Shown here: positions 19,440 to 28,775 of the stretch, in pieces
Position numbering within the stretch: the stretch's first letter is position 1
Layout of the letters: every line of letters starts with the position of its first letter
DNA from: G963677085 sp963677085
GTDB taxonomy: Bacteria; Planctomycetota; Planctomycetia; Pirellulales; Thermoguttaceae
Assembly (NCBI GenBank): GCA_963677085.2
Contig: CAXXFH010000004.1
Span: 4,278,001-4,342,000, forward strand
Direction of reading: 5' to 3'
DNA length: 64,000 nucleotides
Translations under genes and position numbers: made by a program
The notes under the pieces: model-generated
Databases searched by the model: none
Told to the model about the DNA's origin: nothing
Seen by the model: the letters and a program-made list of their open reading frames with translations, nothing else

Positions 19440-21335
19440 ATGCACATCTTCGCCGCATATGTTCGCGTTTCTTCTGACAAGCAAGATGTTCAACGTCAAA
19501 TGTCTGCCATTCAGGCTTCGGGGTTCCCGATTGTCGAATGGTTCCGTGATGACGAAGGAAAGAATCCTCGCGATCAGGCCGAACGACGACCTGCTTTTCA
19601 GGCAATGCTAAAAGCTGTAGAGGCAGGGCTCGTAAATGTAGTTGTCGTTGACCGGCAGGATCGCTTCGGCGTCAAGGATGCTTACGAATGGGGAAAGTTC
19701 ATCGATTTTCTCCGTTCCCACGGGGCCGAACTCTGGGACGCAAAAGGCAATGTGCTTTCGGCCGATGATGATGTTTCGATTCTTACTGGTATGCTTGGAG
19801 CGATTACGAGCGTCAGGGAGCAAAAGGAAAAGGCCCATCGCAACTTATCGGGGAAGCTACCACGGGCCAAAGCAGGGGAATATCAAGGCGGATATTCACC
19901 CTATGGTTGTGATGTAGTTTGCTTCGGCCCCGATGGTGAAGAGAAGTGGCGGACGGTTTACGTTGGTCATTTTGATCGTTGGAAGGTTTACCCGGACGGA
20001 ACACAAGAGCGGTTTTTGGGTAAAGATAATATACCGGCCAAGGACTCACACGACGTTTTGAAGATTCGTCCTTCTATCAAGAAAGAACGACTTGACGTAG
20101 TTCGCCAGATATTCGCATGGTATGCGACGGAGTCAATCTCCCCTGGTCAGATAGCTGCACGGCTAAATGATATGGGCGTTGATCCTGTCATGGGAGATTT
20201 CTGGAACAAGGTCAAGATACGGAATTTCCTGAAGAATCCCGCATATATTGGCCTTCCCACTTTTAACAAAAATGGGGGCTCTCGATTTGTTGAATATGTT
20301 GGTGGAAGACTTCGGGAAGTGGCAAAAGTCAACGGTAGGGTAAAACTTGGGCGAAAGCGTGCTAAGAAGGATTTCATCCAGCCTGACAAGCCTGAATACC
20401 CTCCTATCATTGACTCCGCGACCTGGAACACTGTGCAGCGAAAACTTGACGAAAGCAGCACAAGGGCTAACGCCATCCCTAAACGAGCACCCAATACCTC
20501 AGACCTTTGGCTCAAACCATTTTTGGTCTGCGGGCATTGTGGCAAGCCGATGAGGGCTACCCGTGGTGGCACGGATCAGGCTTGGCCGTCCTACTTCTGT
20601 GGCACCTACGGAACCTACGGAAAAAACAACCCTTTCGGTTGTCGATGCCATCGTGTCCGACATGAAGTATTGGAACGGATTGTCTTGAAATACCTAGATG
20701 AGACAGCCCCCGCTGTCAGGGAACTCCTGGAGACAGTCCAGTCTGGGGACTTGGAGCTTGCGGCACCTTTGAAAGGTGCTCTCCGTGATTTGCAGGCAAG
20801 CTACTATGGCTTGGCGTGTGATATGCTCCACTTCATAGACGAACATGCCGGAGAAGAGCTTCGCCAACAGGATACGCTTAGCGGCCTATATGCTGTGGTC
20901 CATGAAAGAATGGTCCCAAAGATTGAGGAAGCCATTGAACAGAAAGAGGCCGAGCTTGACCGGATGCTTGCCGCCTACATTGACCTGCCGGGAAACCTGA
21001 AGGCACGGGCCAGACAGAGCATGGAAGCGTTGCAGACTGAAGTGGATCAACTCCGCTCCAACCTGCAAGACTTATCCGTTCCTTTTCGTGACTTGGAGGC
21101 GGAGCTTGTGGCCCGCAGAGACACCCTAGACCGGGCTATTGCTGAGATGAGGCGGGATAGAGGTGGAAGGCAGAAAGCCGAAGCGCTGGCGGGTGTGGTG
21201 GACAAGATTGTCTGCTTCTTTCGACACACGGAACCCAAGGTCAAGAGCCGATATGCCGGCAAAAGCTACCTAAATGCCGTGGAAATCACCCCTGTTGCGA
21301 ATGTAGCGCAGGAAATCATGCAGGAGCCAGGTTGA
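19440..21335 (+). CDS. Large serine recombinase (integrase) of the comM element
   Basis: 631 residues from ATG at 19440 with AGG upstream; the TTG at 19380 is rejected because the resolvase strand begins at MHIFAAYVRVSSDKQ. The catalytic Ser is Ser11, with RQMSAIQ and DRQDRFGVKDAYEWGKFIDF following. The recombinase domain is at about 210-330 (RLDVVRQIFAWYATESISPG, IRNFLKNPAYIGLPTFNKNG). A zinc ribbon lies at about 360-420 (FLVCGHCGKPMRA, CRCHRVRHEVLERI) and a coiled coil at about 480-590. It catalyses site-specific integration and excision. The last codons (EPG, stop) are comM DNA; in the circular form the frame would continue 30 codons into the left end of the element. Confidence 0.95.
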   Translation: MHIFAAYVRVSSDKQDVQRQMSAIQASGFPIVEWFRDDEGKNPRDQAERRPAFQAMLKAVEAGLVNVVVVDRQDRFGVKDAYEWGKFIDFLRSHGAELWDAKGNVLSADDDVSILTGMLGAITSVREQKEKAHRNLSGKLPRAKAGEYQGGYSPYGCDVVCFGPDGEEKWRTVYVGHFDRWKVYPDGTQERFLGKDNIPAKDSHDVLKIRPSIKKERLDVVRQIFAWYATESISPGQIAARLNDMGVDPVMGDFWNKVKIRNFLKNPAYIGLPTFNKNGGSRFVEYVGGRLREVAKVNGRVKLGRKRAKKDFIQPDKPEYPPIIDSATWNTVQRKLDESSTRANAIPKRAPNTSDLWLKPFLVCGHCGKPMRATRGGTDQAWPSYFCGTYGTYGKNNPFGCRCHRVRHEVLERIVLKYLDETAPAVRELLETVQSGDLELAAPLKGALRDLQASYYGLACDMLHFIDEHAGEELRQQDTLSGLYAVVHERMVPKIEEAIEQKEAELDRMLAAYIDLPGNLKARARQSMEALQTEVDQLRSNLQDLSVPFRDLEAELVARRDTLDRAIAEMRRDRGGRQKAEALAGVVDKIVCFFRHTEPKVKSRYAGKSYLNAVEITPVANVAQEIMQEPG

Positions 21336-21337
21336 TA
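21311..21337. other. attR: element/comM junction inside the recombinase 3' end
   Basis: Element side GGAAATCATGCA (21311-21322), core GG 21323-21324, then comM sequence (complement of AACCTGGCTCC). The recombinase stop codon at 21333-21335 belongs to comM DNA. Confidence 0.75.
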
Positions 21338-21534
21338 ACCACACGGTTCTGTGGCCGCTCGAAGCCCGAGTTGACGATGGCCCGTTCCACACGATGCGTA
21401 CTCTCCTTCACCGCCGCCTCGGGTAGGCCGACGAGAATCGTCTTCGGCAAACCGGCTGGCGAGACGTCGACCTCGACCTCTACCGGTACGGCCTCGATCC
21501 CCAACAGCGAGAAGGTTTTGAGTTTCGCGAGCAT
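21323..21534 (-). pseudogene. comM: comM (yifB) 5' part, N-terminal domain
   Basis: Encodes residues 1-72 (MLAKLKTFSLLGIEAVPVEV ... NRVVINLAPA), the start of the ComM N-terminal domain, followed by TGA formed at the junction (21316-21318). The continuation is at 17362-18690. The conserved NLAPADLPK motif is cut exactly between Ala and Asp. The fragment alone lacks the ATPase and should be inactive. Confidence 0.92.
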
Positions 21535-21740
21535 GCGGTTTTTCGGGGAAAATGTTTTTTGACGGGATGAGTAACTACTGTTGACTGAGCCTCTGCGTGC
21601 TCACCCGACCACCCCAAGCCCAGGGTCTGTAACCCCTGGGTCGCGAAAACGCTCCGTTCCGCAATCAATCTGGGACTTAATAGGCAGTGGGGCACAGCAC
21701 TCAAACCCCTGGTAATCGCGTGAAATGCGAAGGAAGTGAC

Positions 21741-21816
21741 TCTCGCAAAGGCGCCAAGACGCAAAGGGTGGAAAACGTTGTGCTATGTTCCTTTGCGTCT
21801 TGGCGTCTTTGCGAGA
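21741..21816. repeat. 27-base inverted repeat
   Basis: Arms TCTCGCAAAGGCGCCAAGAC+GCAAAGG (21741-21767) and the complement at 21790-21816 differ at one position, with a 22-base loop. It lies between the comM 5' part and the GH97 gene. No T-tract follows, so it looks like a dispersed repeat rather than a terminator. Confidence 0.7.
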
Positions 21817-22086
21817 GATCTTCTCAACGCTTCGTTTCTTCGCATTACCCAAAAGAACCAGGCCTAGCCACCTCATGCCCATCTAAATACACATTCTGGA
21901 GGGATCGCCATTTGTTTGCAAGCGGGGGTTCACCGAGATAGCCTGGTGTTTTGCCGCCACGAACGGCCGATTTCCGGCCGTACGGTGGTTTTCTTGGGTA
22001 GGATAGACACCCGTGGTGTCGCCCGAGGTCTGCCGACCTGCCTGCCATTCCCCCCGCCGCCACCTGCCCCCTGGGAGAACTCACCG

Positions 22087-23991
22087 ATGAGTCTTCGCAA
22101 CGTGTCGTCGTTAATGATTGTTCTGGCAATCGCCACCTTCTTGACGGAAGGACAAGGTCTTTCGCTTCGGGACGCTGTGGCTGCCGAGGTTCGATCGCCC
22201 GACGGCAAGGTAACGGTAGATTTTCACACCGACGCCCAGGGGCAGTTGCTCTACAGCGTGTCGTACCAGGGCAAGCCGGTGTTGCTCGACTCGCAACTCG
22301 GGCTGGTGCTGAAAGAGGCGGCACCGCTGGTCGGGGGTTTTTCGGTCGTCAATGTCGAGCGGGCCGAGCACGACGCCACGTGGCAGCCCGTCTACGGTGA
22401 ACGTAGCGAGATCCGCGACCACTACCGGCAAATGGTCGTCTCGCTTGAAGACAATCAACAGCCGCCTCGCAAGTTGCAATTGACCTTTCGGGCGTACGAC
22501 GAGGGCGTTGCCCTGTGTTACACGATCGCGAAGCAGCCGAGGCTTGAGCAGTTTGTTATTGGCGACGAACTCACACAGTTCCGTTTTGCCGAGGATCACA
22601 CGGCGTGGCCCGTCTACGCAGCCCAAGGCGTGTACCAGAAAACGACGTTGAGCGAAATCAAGCCGAACTGCGAGCGTCCGCTTCTGGTTCAGTTCGACGG
22701 CGGTCCGGCCGTCGCGTTGGCCGAAGCCCGACTGGTCGACTACGTCCGAACGCGATTGCAGCCGGTGAAAGACGCGCCGTTTACGCTGAAGGCCCATCTG
22801 GCCAGTGCCGTCGAGGCAAATACCGCAGAGGCTATGGCTGCGTTCACTACGCCATGGCGGGTAGTGATGGTCGCCGACAGCCCGGCTGAGCTCATCGAAC
22901 GGAACTACCTGCTGTTGAACCTCAATGATCCGTGTGCGATCGAGGACACCTCGTGGATCAAGCCGGGCAAGGTAATTCGCGAGGTTACCCTTAGCACGGC
23001 CGGCGGCAAGGCATGTATCGACTTCGCCGTGGATCGTGGTCTGCAATACATCGAGTACGACGCCGGCTGGTATGGTCACGAATACAGCAAAGAGTCGGAT
23101 GCCACGACCATTACGCTCGACCCGAAACGCGTTCCTCCGGGCACGACGCTCGACCTGGAAGAGGTCTGCCGCTACGGGGCCGAGCGGGGCATCGGGGTGA
23201 TTGTCTACGTCAATCGCCTTGCGTTGGAGCGACAGTTGGACGAAATTCTGCCGCTGTATAAAAAGTGGGGAATCAAGGGGCTGAAATATGGTTTTGTGCA
23301 GGTCGGTAGCCAGGAGGCGACGACCTGGATGCACGAGGCGGTGCGCAAGGCGGCTAAGTACCAGATGGTGGTCGACATTCACGACGAGTACCGTCCCACC
23401 GGTTACGAGCGGACTTATCCGAACTTGTTAACCCAAGAAGGAATTCGCGGGAACGAGGAAATGCCGCCGGCCGAGCACAACCTGATCCTGCCGTTTACGC
23501 GCGGACTGTGCGGTGCAGGCGATTACACCATCTGCTGGTACTCCAACCGCATCAAGACCAGCCGGGCGCACCAGCTTGGCTGCGCGGTGGTTTTCTACAG
23601 CCCGTTGCAGTTCGTCTACTGGTACGACCGGCCTGCGATGTACAGGGGCGAACCGGAATTGGATTTCTTCAAGCACGTGCCCACCGTGTGGGACGAAACG
23701 AAGGTCCTGCAGGGCGAAGTGGGCCGGTACATTACAGTGGCCCGACGCAGCGGCGACACTTGGTTCGTCGGCACGCTCAATGCCGAACAACGCCGCGAGT
23801 TGAAGATCCCGCTAAACTTCCTCCCACCGGACAGTAAGTTCACGGCCGAAGTCCACGGCGACGCCGACCCGACCGGGGCCGACTCGAAGAAGGTGAAGAT
23901 CGACGTGGCAACGGTCGACTCATCGACCATCCTCACGGCCGACTTGGCTCACAACGGCGGGCAGGCGATTCGGTTGGTGCCGGTCAAATGA
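22087..23991 (+). CDS. Exported glycoside hydrolase family 97 protein
   Basis: 634 residues from ATG at 22087 (MSLRNVSSLMIVLAIATFLT signal peptide). The N-terminal beta-sandwich starts EVRSPDGKVTVDFHTDAQGQ. The catalytic barrel has the GH97 blocks YIEYDAGWYGHEY, RYGAERGIGVIVYVNRLALE, WGIKGLKYGFVQVGSQE, VDIHDEYRPTGYERTYPNLL and TQEGIRGNEE, and the C-terminal sandwich closes with GGQAIRLVPVK. GH97 enzymes are calcium-dependent alpha-glucosidases or alpha-galactosidases. Where retaining members carry the Asp nucleophile, this protein appears to read KYGF, pointing to an inverting enzyme; that alignment is by eye. It faces two minus-strand polysaccharide genes downstream. Confidence 0.92.
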   Translation: MSLRNVSSLMIVLAIATFLTEGQGLSLRDAVAAEVRSPDGKVTVDFHTDAQGQLLYSVSYQGKPVLLDSQLGLVLKEAAPLVGGFSVVNVERAEHDATWQPVYGERSEIRDHYRQMVVSLEDNQQPPRKLQLTFRAYDEGVALCYTIAKQPRLEQFVIGDELTQFRFAEDHTAWPVYAAQGVYQKTTLSEIKPNCERPLLVQFDGGPAVALAEARLVDYVRTRLQPVKDAPFTLKAHLASAVEANTAEAMAAFTTPWRVVMVADSPAELIERNYLLLNLNDPCAIEDTSWIKPGKVIREVTLSTAGGKACIDFAVDRGLQYIEYDAGWYGHEYSKESDATTITLDPKRVPPGTTLDLEEVCRYGAERGIGVIVYVNRLALERQLDEILPLYKKWGIKGLKYGFVQVGSQEATTWMHEAVRKAAKYQMVVDIHDEYRPTGYERTYPNLLTQEGIRGNEEMPPAEHNLILPFTRGLCGAGDYTICWYSNRIKTSRAHQLGCAVVFYSPLQFVYWYDRPAMYRGEPELDFFKHVPTVWDETKVLQGEVGRYITVARRSGDTWFVGTLNAEQRRELKIPLNFLPPDSKFTAEVHGDADPTGADSKKVKIDVATVDSSTILTADLAHNGGQAIRLVPVK

Positions 23992-24238
23992 GACGGGCGA
24001 GCGGGTAGCCCCGATGTTTTCCCGCCATTTGTATCAACTTTTCGAACGGCACGATCGGGAAAACGTCGGGGTGACGTAGTCACAAGAGGATGATGGCTGA
24101 CGAGTCTGTCTTTTACGTATTGATCCTCTTGTTGCCAACGGCAACACCGACGATTTTGCGGTTGTATCCAACACAAGGATTCTGCCGGCTCCGCAAAATC
24201 ATCGCTGCCACCCGCGTGGGAACGAGGAGGAATTCTGG

Positions 24239-25111
24239 TTACTGCTGGGCCGGAGCGGGGGTGGGGCCTTTGCCTAGTGGCCAGAGTTCCCAGCGGCGGA
24301 AGAAGATCTCGGCCAGCTCGGCCTGTAACTGGATTTTGCCGTAGGTGGGCGTTGAATCGAACGCTTCGTTCACCAGCGTGCCATTCACAAAAACCTGGAT
24401 GTGCCCGCCGTCGCAGATCACATCCATCCGCGTCCACTGGGTGCCGGGGCTGTCGAGATCGTGGGCGCCGCGGAAATCGAGAACGTCTTTCCAGTCGGGG
24501 TCGCGGTCTTTCCAGTTGATGCGTTTGCGGTTCTTCAAGTCGAACGTCTCGCGCGGGGCGCCGCGTTTCCAGACGACTTCGCCGTCACGGTCGCGCGTCG
24601 TTTCGCACGTCAGCGAAAGCGGTACCGGCTTGCCCTGTGCGTCGTTGCCGTTGACCAGAATGAAGTCGCCCACGCCGCCTTGGATGATGTTGGCCTCGAT
24701 CGACGGCATCCAACAGCCGCCGAAGCTCCCGTCGGCCCCCTGGCTATGGATCAACAGACCGGAGTCCTTCGCGCGGTCGGTGCGGTTTGGCCAAGTCTGC
24801 GTGCCCCAGCGGTATTCGAGCACCAGATGATAGTCGCGGTACTGCCGTTTCGTGGTGACCGAACCGAAACCGTCGCCCGTGACGTGCAGCATACCGTCGG
24901 TCACGCGGAACACCCGGCGAGGGTCTTCGTACTTGGTGTCTTTCATCCACGTGTACAGCCCGTCGAGGTTCTTGCCGTTAAACAGCGTGATGACCTTGTC
25001 GGTGGGCTTGATCGGTGCGTCAGCGGTTGGCTCGTCGGCGTACGCCCTAATACCCGCAGCAATAAGGCATACCATGAAAACGGCCGACGGCAGGGCGAAT
25101 TGGCAACGCAT
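24239..25111 (-). CDS. Secreted DUF1080 / 3-keto-disaccharide hydrolase-like protein
   Basis: 290 residues from ATG at 25111 (MRCQFALPSAVFMVCLIAAG signal peptide). Family motifs are DKVITLFNGKNLDGLYTWMK, RQYRDYHLVLEYRWGTQTW, KDSGLLIHSQGADGSFGGCW, WTRMDVICDGGHIQVFVNGT and AEIFFRRWELWPL. Compared with the DUF1080 protein at 13628-14350 it is longer and carries a polar insert (about 175-225), so the two are distant paralogs. It is probably cotranscribed with the beta-helix gene upstream (111 bases apart), suggesting a joint role in glycan breakdown. Confidence 0.9.
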   Translation of the reverse strand: MRCQFALPSAVFMVCLIAAGIRAYADEPTADAPIKPTDKVITLFNGKNLDGLYTWMKDTKYEDPRRVFRVTDGMLHVTGDGFGSVTTKRQYRDYHLVLEYRWGTQTWPNRTDRAKDSGLLIHSQGADGSFGGCWMPSIEANIIQGGVGDFILVNGNDAQGKPVPLSLTCETTRDRDGEVVWKRGAPRETFDLKNRKRINWKDRDPDWKDVLDFRGAHDLDSPGTQWTRMDVICDGGHIQVFVNGTLVNEAFDSTPTYGKIQLQAELAEIFFRRWELWPLGKGPTPAPAQQ

Positions 25112-25222
25112 GGTAGCGACTCCTGGTGTTGAGGGAAAATCGACGGTTGACAAGGAATGCGAGGGCGCGGTGGCGTAAACCCACCGGGCGCAGCCGGTGG
25201 GCTTGGAGGGGTGAATGTGCTG

Positions 25223-28009
25223 TTATTGCTTGGGAGCTGAGTTGGTTAATTCGAGGTTGTCGAGATAGAATGCCGTGTGATCGTTGGCCGTGCTGCAGAT
25301 ACCCAACCAGTTGAGGGTGCGAAACTCGGCATTTCGGACCGGTAAATCGGCGAAAAGCTTCGGCTTCTCCTTGGGCAACGCGACACTCAGGTCCCAGGTG
25401 CCGTTGGCCTGCGGCCCCAGACGCATCGTGAGTTCCAGGTGGCACCACTTGCTCTCGGGCAAGTCGAGCAGTGTCTTGCCGGCCGCCCGGAGATGGCCGT
25501 TTTGGATCGAAACGTTCGGGCCGGTGTGGTAAGGTTGGGCGTCGTCGCGCCCTTCGAGAAACATCACGGTACCCGGTTCCAAACGCAGGTCGAAGGCAAA
25601 TCGCGTAATGCCTTCACGATGCCGAGCGGGAAAGTAGAAGTGCGGATTGAAGGAATGCTCCAGTCCCGGTATGTCGGTGACCTTCAGCGACGTCTTGCCC
25701 GAGGCGGCCGTGTCGCTAACCTGCTTCAACAAGTGCGGTTTGCGTTCGTCGAGAACACGTGCCGAGGGGATTTGCCCTGCGGCGTAAGGAACCTCGAAAT
25801 CTTCCATCACGCTCAGCGGCGGAGCAGGCGGCGGGTCGGGGGCAAAACGGACCGGTGGATAGTCGACGGACGCAGCCAACTTGGTCCACGCCGGGTCGCC
25901 GTAGACACCGGCCTTCATGTAGTCGAACGGCTTGAAGCCCACCTTCAGCGCCGGCGTGTCGGGCGGCAAGCGATAGTCGCCGTTTTGGGCGTCGGCAAAC
26001 TTCGGATCGGCCACCAGCGACCGCGTGTCTTTGCCCAAGGCTTGCCACTGCTCGAAAGTCAGGTCGTTAAACAAAAACGGTTCGCCGGTGGTCTTCCAGT
26101 AAAGGTTGCTCTCGAAGATCACCTTGTCGTCCTTGGCCGGACGCCCGAGCAACTCGCTTTCGTCCCAGTAGACGATGTTGTTTTCGAAGCGGAAGGAGAC
26201 ATGCGGCTCGATCCGCGAACGCTGAATCTGACCGTCCATGCTGAAGGCGAAGATGTTGTTGCGGATCAGGTTGTCGCGACCGTAGTGCTGATGGAACCCG
26301 CCGGTTTTGGTGTGGTGGACCAGGTTGTTTTCCATCAGGATGTCGGAACTGCCTTCGTCGGTGTAGAGCCCCCAGCCGCCGCGGCCGTAGTGATCGTAGG
26401 AGTAGACGTGGTGGATGTGGTTGTTGCTCACCGTGGTGCCCGGCGACACGCCCAGGCAATAGACGCCGCCCATATCGCTCAATACACCCCAACCGATGTG
26501 GTGGATGTGGTTGAACTCGATCTGATTGTGATGGGCAAAGCTCTCGCGGTATCCCCAGACCCAACCAACGGAAATGCCCGTGTAACGGAAATCGGCAATC
26601 TCGTTGTGGGTAATCTGATTGAAAGGGCTGTGGCCAATCCACACGCCAATGGCACCGCGGAAAAGACGTCCGCCGGCGCGGATGATGTTGTTGTCGACCA
26701 CGATGTGACTGGTCAACTGCTCCGGCTTGGGCTGACCGTTTTCCCAAGCGTGGCCAATTCGCACGCCGCCGGCACCCATGTCGTGGATATAGCAACGTTC
26801 GACGCGGCAGTCGCGGCAGCCTTCCCAAAATCGCATGGCATAGCCGCCCACGTTGCCAATCTCGCAATCCGCGAAAGCCACGTGACGAGCACCGTTGGCC
26901 AGCACGGCCTCGGGCACACTTTGGGCCGCCTGGCCGTCGCCGTGGCCCTGCTCGGGCAGAATGTACGCCGCGTCTCTTAGGGCCAAGCCCTTGAACGTGA
27001 GATGCTCGACAAAACGTCCTTCGGCCGTCTGGCCGTCGAAACGCACAAGCGACGGAGCCACCGGGGCAACGACTTCGACGCTGTCGATCGTCTGGCCTGG
27101 CAGCGGTTTGTAGTAAAGCGTGCCATCGCGGTCGAGAAACCATTCGCCCGGTACGTCCAACGCCGCCTTGAAGTTTTCAAGATGGTAACGCTGACTGGCG
27201 TTCCAACGCTCGAAGGGCCATGGGGCCGAGCCGGTGGTTACGACGCGTCGAGTTTGCTGGTCGGCTTCGGCCAAGCGATGTACGGACACGGCCCACGAGT
27301 GATAGGCGACGAGCGTGACGTCGCGAAGCTGTTCTTTCGAGAACCCGGCCAAGGGCGCGATGTCGGCGGTCGAAGCCAGAAACGCGCGGTTTGCGAGGTT
27401 GGCCGGTTTTCCGGTCAAGGGGTCGATGCCCGCGTGAGCCGTGCCCCGGGTGTAGAAGTAGAATTCGTTGGGCGAACGTGCCCGAGTGGCGCGACGTCCA
27501 TTGATGCGAAGCTGCTCGAAATACCACTGTCCCTCGGCCACCCCCGGTACTTTGGCCACCCAGAGGCCGTCGTCCGTCGCCCGAAAGCCCGTGATGGCTC
27601 GGCCGCCGCTAACGACCGGCTTCGCGCCAGGTGCCGCTTCGTAGCTGATAGGGCAGTCGGCCGTGCCGCTGTCTTCCGGCGTGAAGACGACGGGCTCGGT
27701 GATCGGGTACGTACCGTCGGCCACCACGATATTCACCGGTTCCTGCAACGGCCCTTGCGATTTCAAACGTCGGACAGCGTCGCGGGCGCCGGCGAGCGTG
27801 GCCAACGGGCCGTCGGTCGCCTCGGCATTGGCAGCCGCCAGCCGGCCGTTCCACTGGTCGTTGCCCTGCGGCGAAACGTAAAAGGTCGTGGCCGCGACCG
27901 CGTTCGAGGTTGCCAGGGTCGCAAGCAACAGAGCGAAAACGGCCCCAGCCAGGGCTGTCCGCTTTGAAATAAACTCAAACGCCACGCACTGTGGTGAATT
28001 GCTTTTCAT
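25223..28009 (-). CDS. Large exported right-handed beta-helix protein
   Basis: 928 residues. The signal peptide lies within the first ~40 residues (RTALAGAVFALLLATLATSN). The start of the mature protein, TTFYVSPQGNDQWNGRLAAA, is typical of beta-helix proteins of DUF1565/pectate-lyase type. The helix covers about 330-620, with repeats such as HVAFADCEIGNVGGYAMRFW, CRVERCYIHDMGAGGVRIGH, HIVVDNNIIRAGGRLF and DILMENNLVHHTKTGGFHQH. A C-terminal beta-sandwich follows (about 740-925; LSVMEDFEVPYAAGQIPSAR). It is probably a polysaccharide lyase or hydrolase acting outside the cell. Confidence 0.9.
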   Translation of the reverse strand: MKSNSPQCVAFEFISKRTALAGAVFALLLATLATSNAVAATTFYVSPQGNDQWNGRLAAANAEATDGPLATLAGARDAVRRLKSQGPLQEPVNIVVADGTYPITEPVVFTPEDSGTADCPISYEAAPGAKPVVSGGRAITGFRATDDGLWVAKVPGVAEGQWYFEQLRINGRRATRARSPNEFYFYTRGTAHAGIDPLTGKPANLANRAFLASTADIAPLAGFSKEQLRDVTLVAYHSWAVSVHRLAEADQQTRRVVTTGSAPWPFERWNASQRYHLENFKAALDVPGEWFLDRDGTLYYKPLPGQTIDSVEVVAPVAPSLVRFDGQTAEGRFVEHLTFKGLALRDAAYILPEQGHGDGQAAQSVPEAVLANGARHVAFADCEIGNVGGYAMRFWEGCRDCRVERCYIHDMGAGGVRIGHAWENGQPKPEQLTSHIVVDNNIIRAGGRLFRGAIGVWIGHSPFNQITHNEIADFRYTGISVGWVWGYRESFAHHNQIEFNHIHHIGWGVLSDMGGVYCLGVSPGTTVSNNHIHHVYSYDHYGRGGWGLYTDEGSSDILMENNLVHHTKTGGFHQHYGRDNLIRNNIFAFSMDGQIQRSRIEPHVSFRFENNIVYWDESELLGRPAKDDKVIFESNLYWKTTGEPFLFNDLTFEQWQALGKDTRSLVADPKFADAQNGDYRLPPDTPALKVGFKPFDYMKAGVYGDPAWTKLAASVDYPPVRFAPDPPPAPPLSVMEDFEVPYAAGQIPSARVLDERKPHLLKQVSDTAASGKTSLKVTDIPGLEHSFNPHFYFPARHREGITRFAFDLRLEPGTVMFLEGRDDAQPYHTGPNVSIQNGHLRAAGKTLLDLPESKWCHLELTMRLGPQANGTWDLSVALPKEKPKLFADLPVRNAEFRTLNWLGICSTANDHTAFYLDNLELTNSAPKQ

Positions 28010-28775
28010 AAAAGGAACTCCAATATTGGGCGGGAATCAAACGGGGGAGAGCACCAAAAATGCGGGAAGGAAAGTCAGTTAGGTGGGGTAACTCAAACTG
28101 ATAACGCCGGGGAGGTGCGAAACGCTAGCTGATCTCACGGTTCCTGGCGGCAGACCCGACCATTGCCACCGCCAGCAGAGCAGCACCCAGTATAAGCGGT
28201 TCGGCGCCGACAAGCAAAAGACGCGCTTATTGATGCTTGCATTAATAATGATCGCTTCGGAAAGCCGAACGCCTGGAAATCCAGGCTCCCGTTGGTCGCC
28301 TTCCGCTCATTGGCTATGCAGGCCTCAATTAAATTTTGCCAACCGCGTTCGACAAAAGGAGATGTGCAGCGGCAAAACGCTTGTTTCTTCAAGTCACCAA
28401 GAATCCGTCACCATCCGCACGACGCCCCCTTCTGCGTTCGCGCCACCGTCAGCCGCTGCAAACGCCACACGCTTTTTGCCGAAGTCGAAACGATGAACGC
28501 GTGCATGCCGTTGCGCGCTTCCAACCGATTTTTGGACATCTGGACCGTTGCCGGTTAAGCTCTTTTGCATCGGACCAGTCCTTCCACACGTAGTATTGTG
28601 CCACGAGTTGAACGTGTGTGTGGAAGTCCGCACCCCGTACCACCAATATCGAAGATCGTTATTGAGCATCGCATAAGTAGTGACACGAGGGCGACCAACG
28701 GGAGCGGGTTCTTGCCTGGGGGCGTTAGCACCATTTGGTTGGCTGCCCTACTGTCCTTTAATCGGGAGACATCCT
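28010..28775. other. Intergenic region with repeat copy B
   Basis: About 770 bases between divergent genes. It contains the 105-bp element at 28228-28332. No gene can be supported; the short plus-strand frames give Arg/Ser/Pro-rich products. GGGAG at 28764-28768 is the ribosome binding site of the sulfatase. Confidence 0.5.
28228..28332 (+). repeat. ~105-bp terminal-inverted-repeat element, copy B
   Basis: Begins TTATTGATGCTTGCAT and ends ATGCAGGCCTCAATT. The centre matches copy A nearly base for base (CCGAACGCCTGGAAATCCAG, then GCTCCCGTTGGTCGCCTTCC). Confidence 0.75.

Larger units (their letters stand above)
18690..21323. mobile_element. 2,634-bp serine-recombinase element inserted in comM
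   Basis: It splits comM after NLAPA. It carries a large serine recombinase (plus strand), an ASCH-domain gene (minus strand) and a start-less open frame between them; no other cargo. Ends were set by codon alignment of both comM halves. Cutting in the shared GG (18689-18690 and 21323-21324) restores NLAPADLPKD exactly. Joining the element ends gives GGAAATCATGCA-GG-GCCGGAGTTTCC, with GGAAA/TTTCC placed symmetrically 12 bases from the core, as expected for a serine-integrase attP. Codon use in the element looks less GC-rich than in neighbouring genes, fitting horizontal transfer. Confidence 0.88.

Noticed and set aside
28010..28679. Short plus-strand frames in the gap before the sulfatase
   Set aside because: They run through the repeat element and have chance-like composition.
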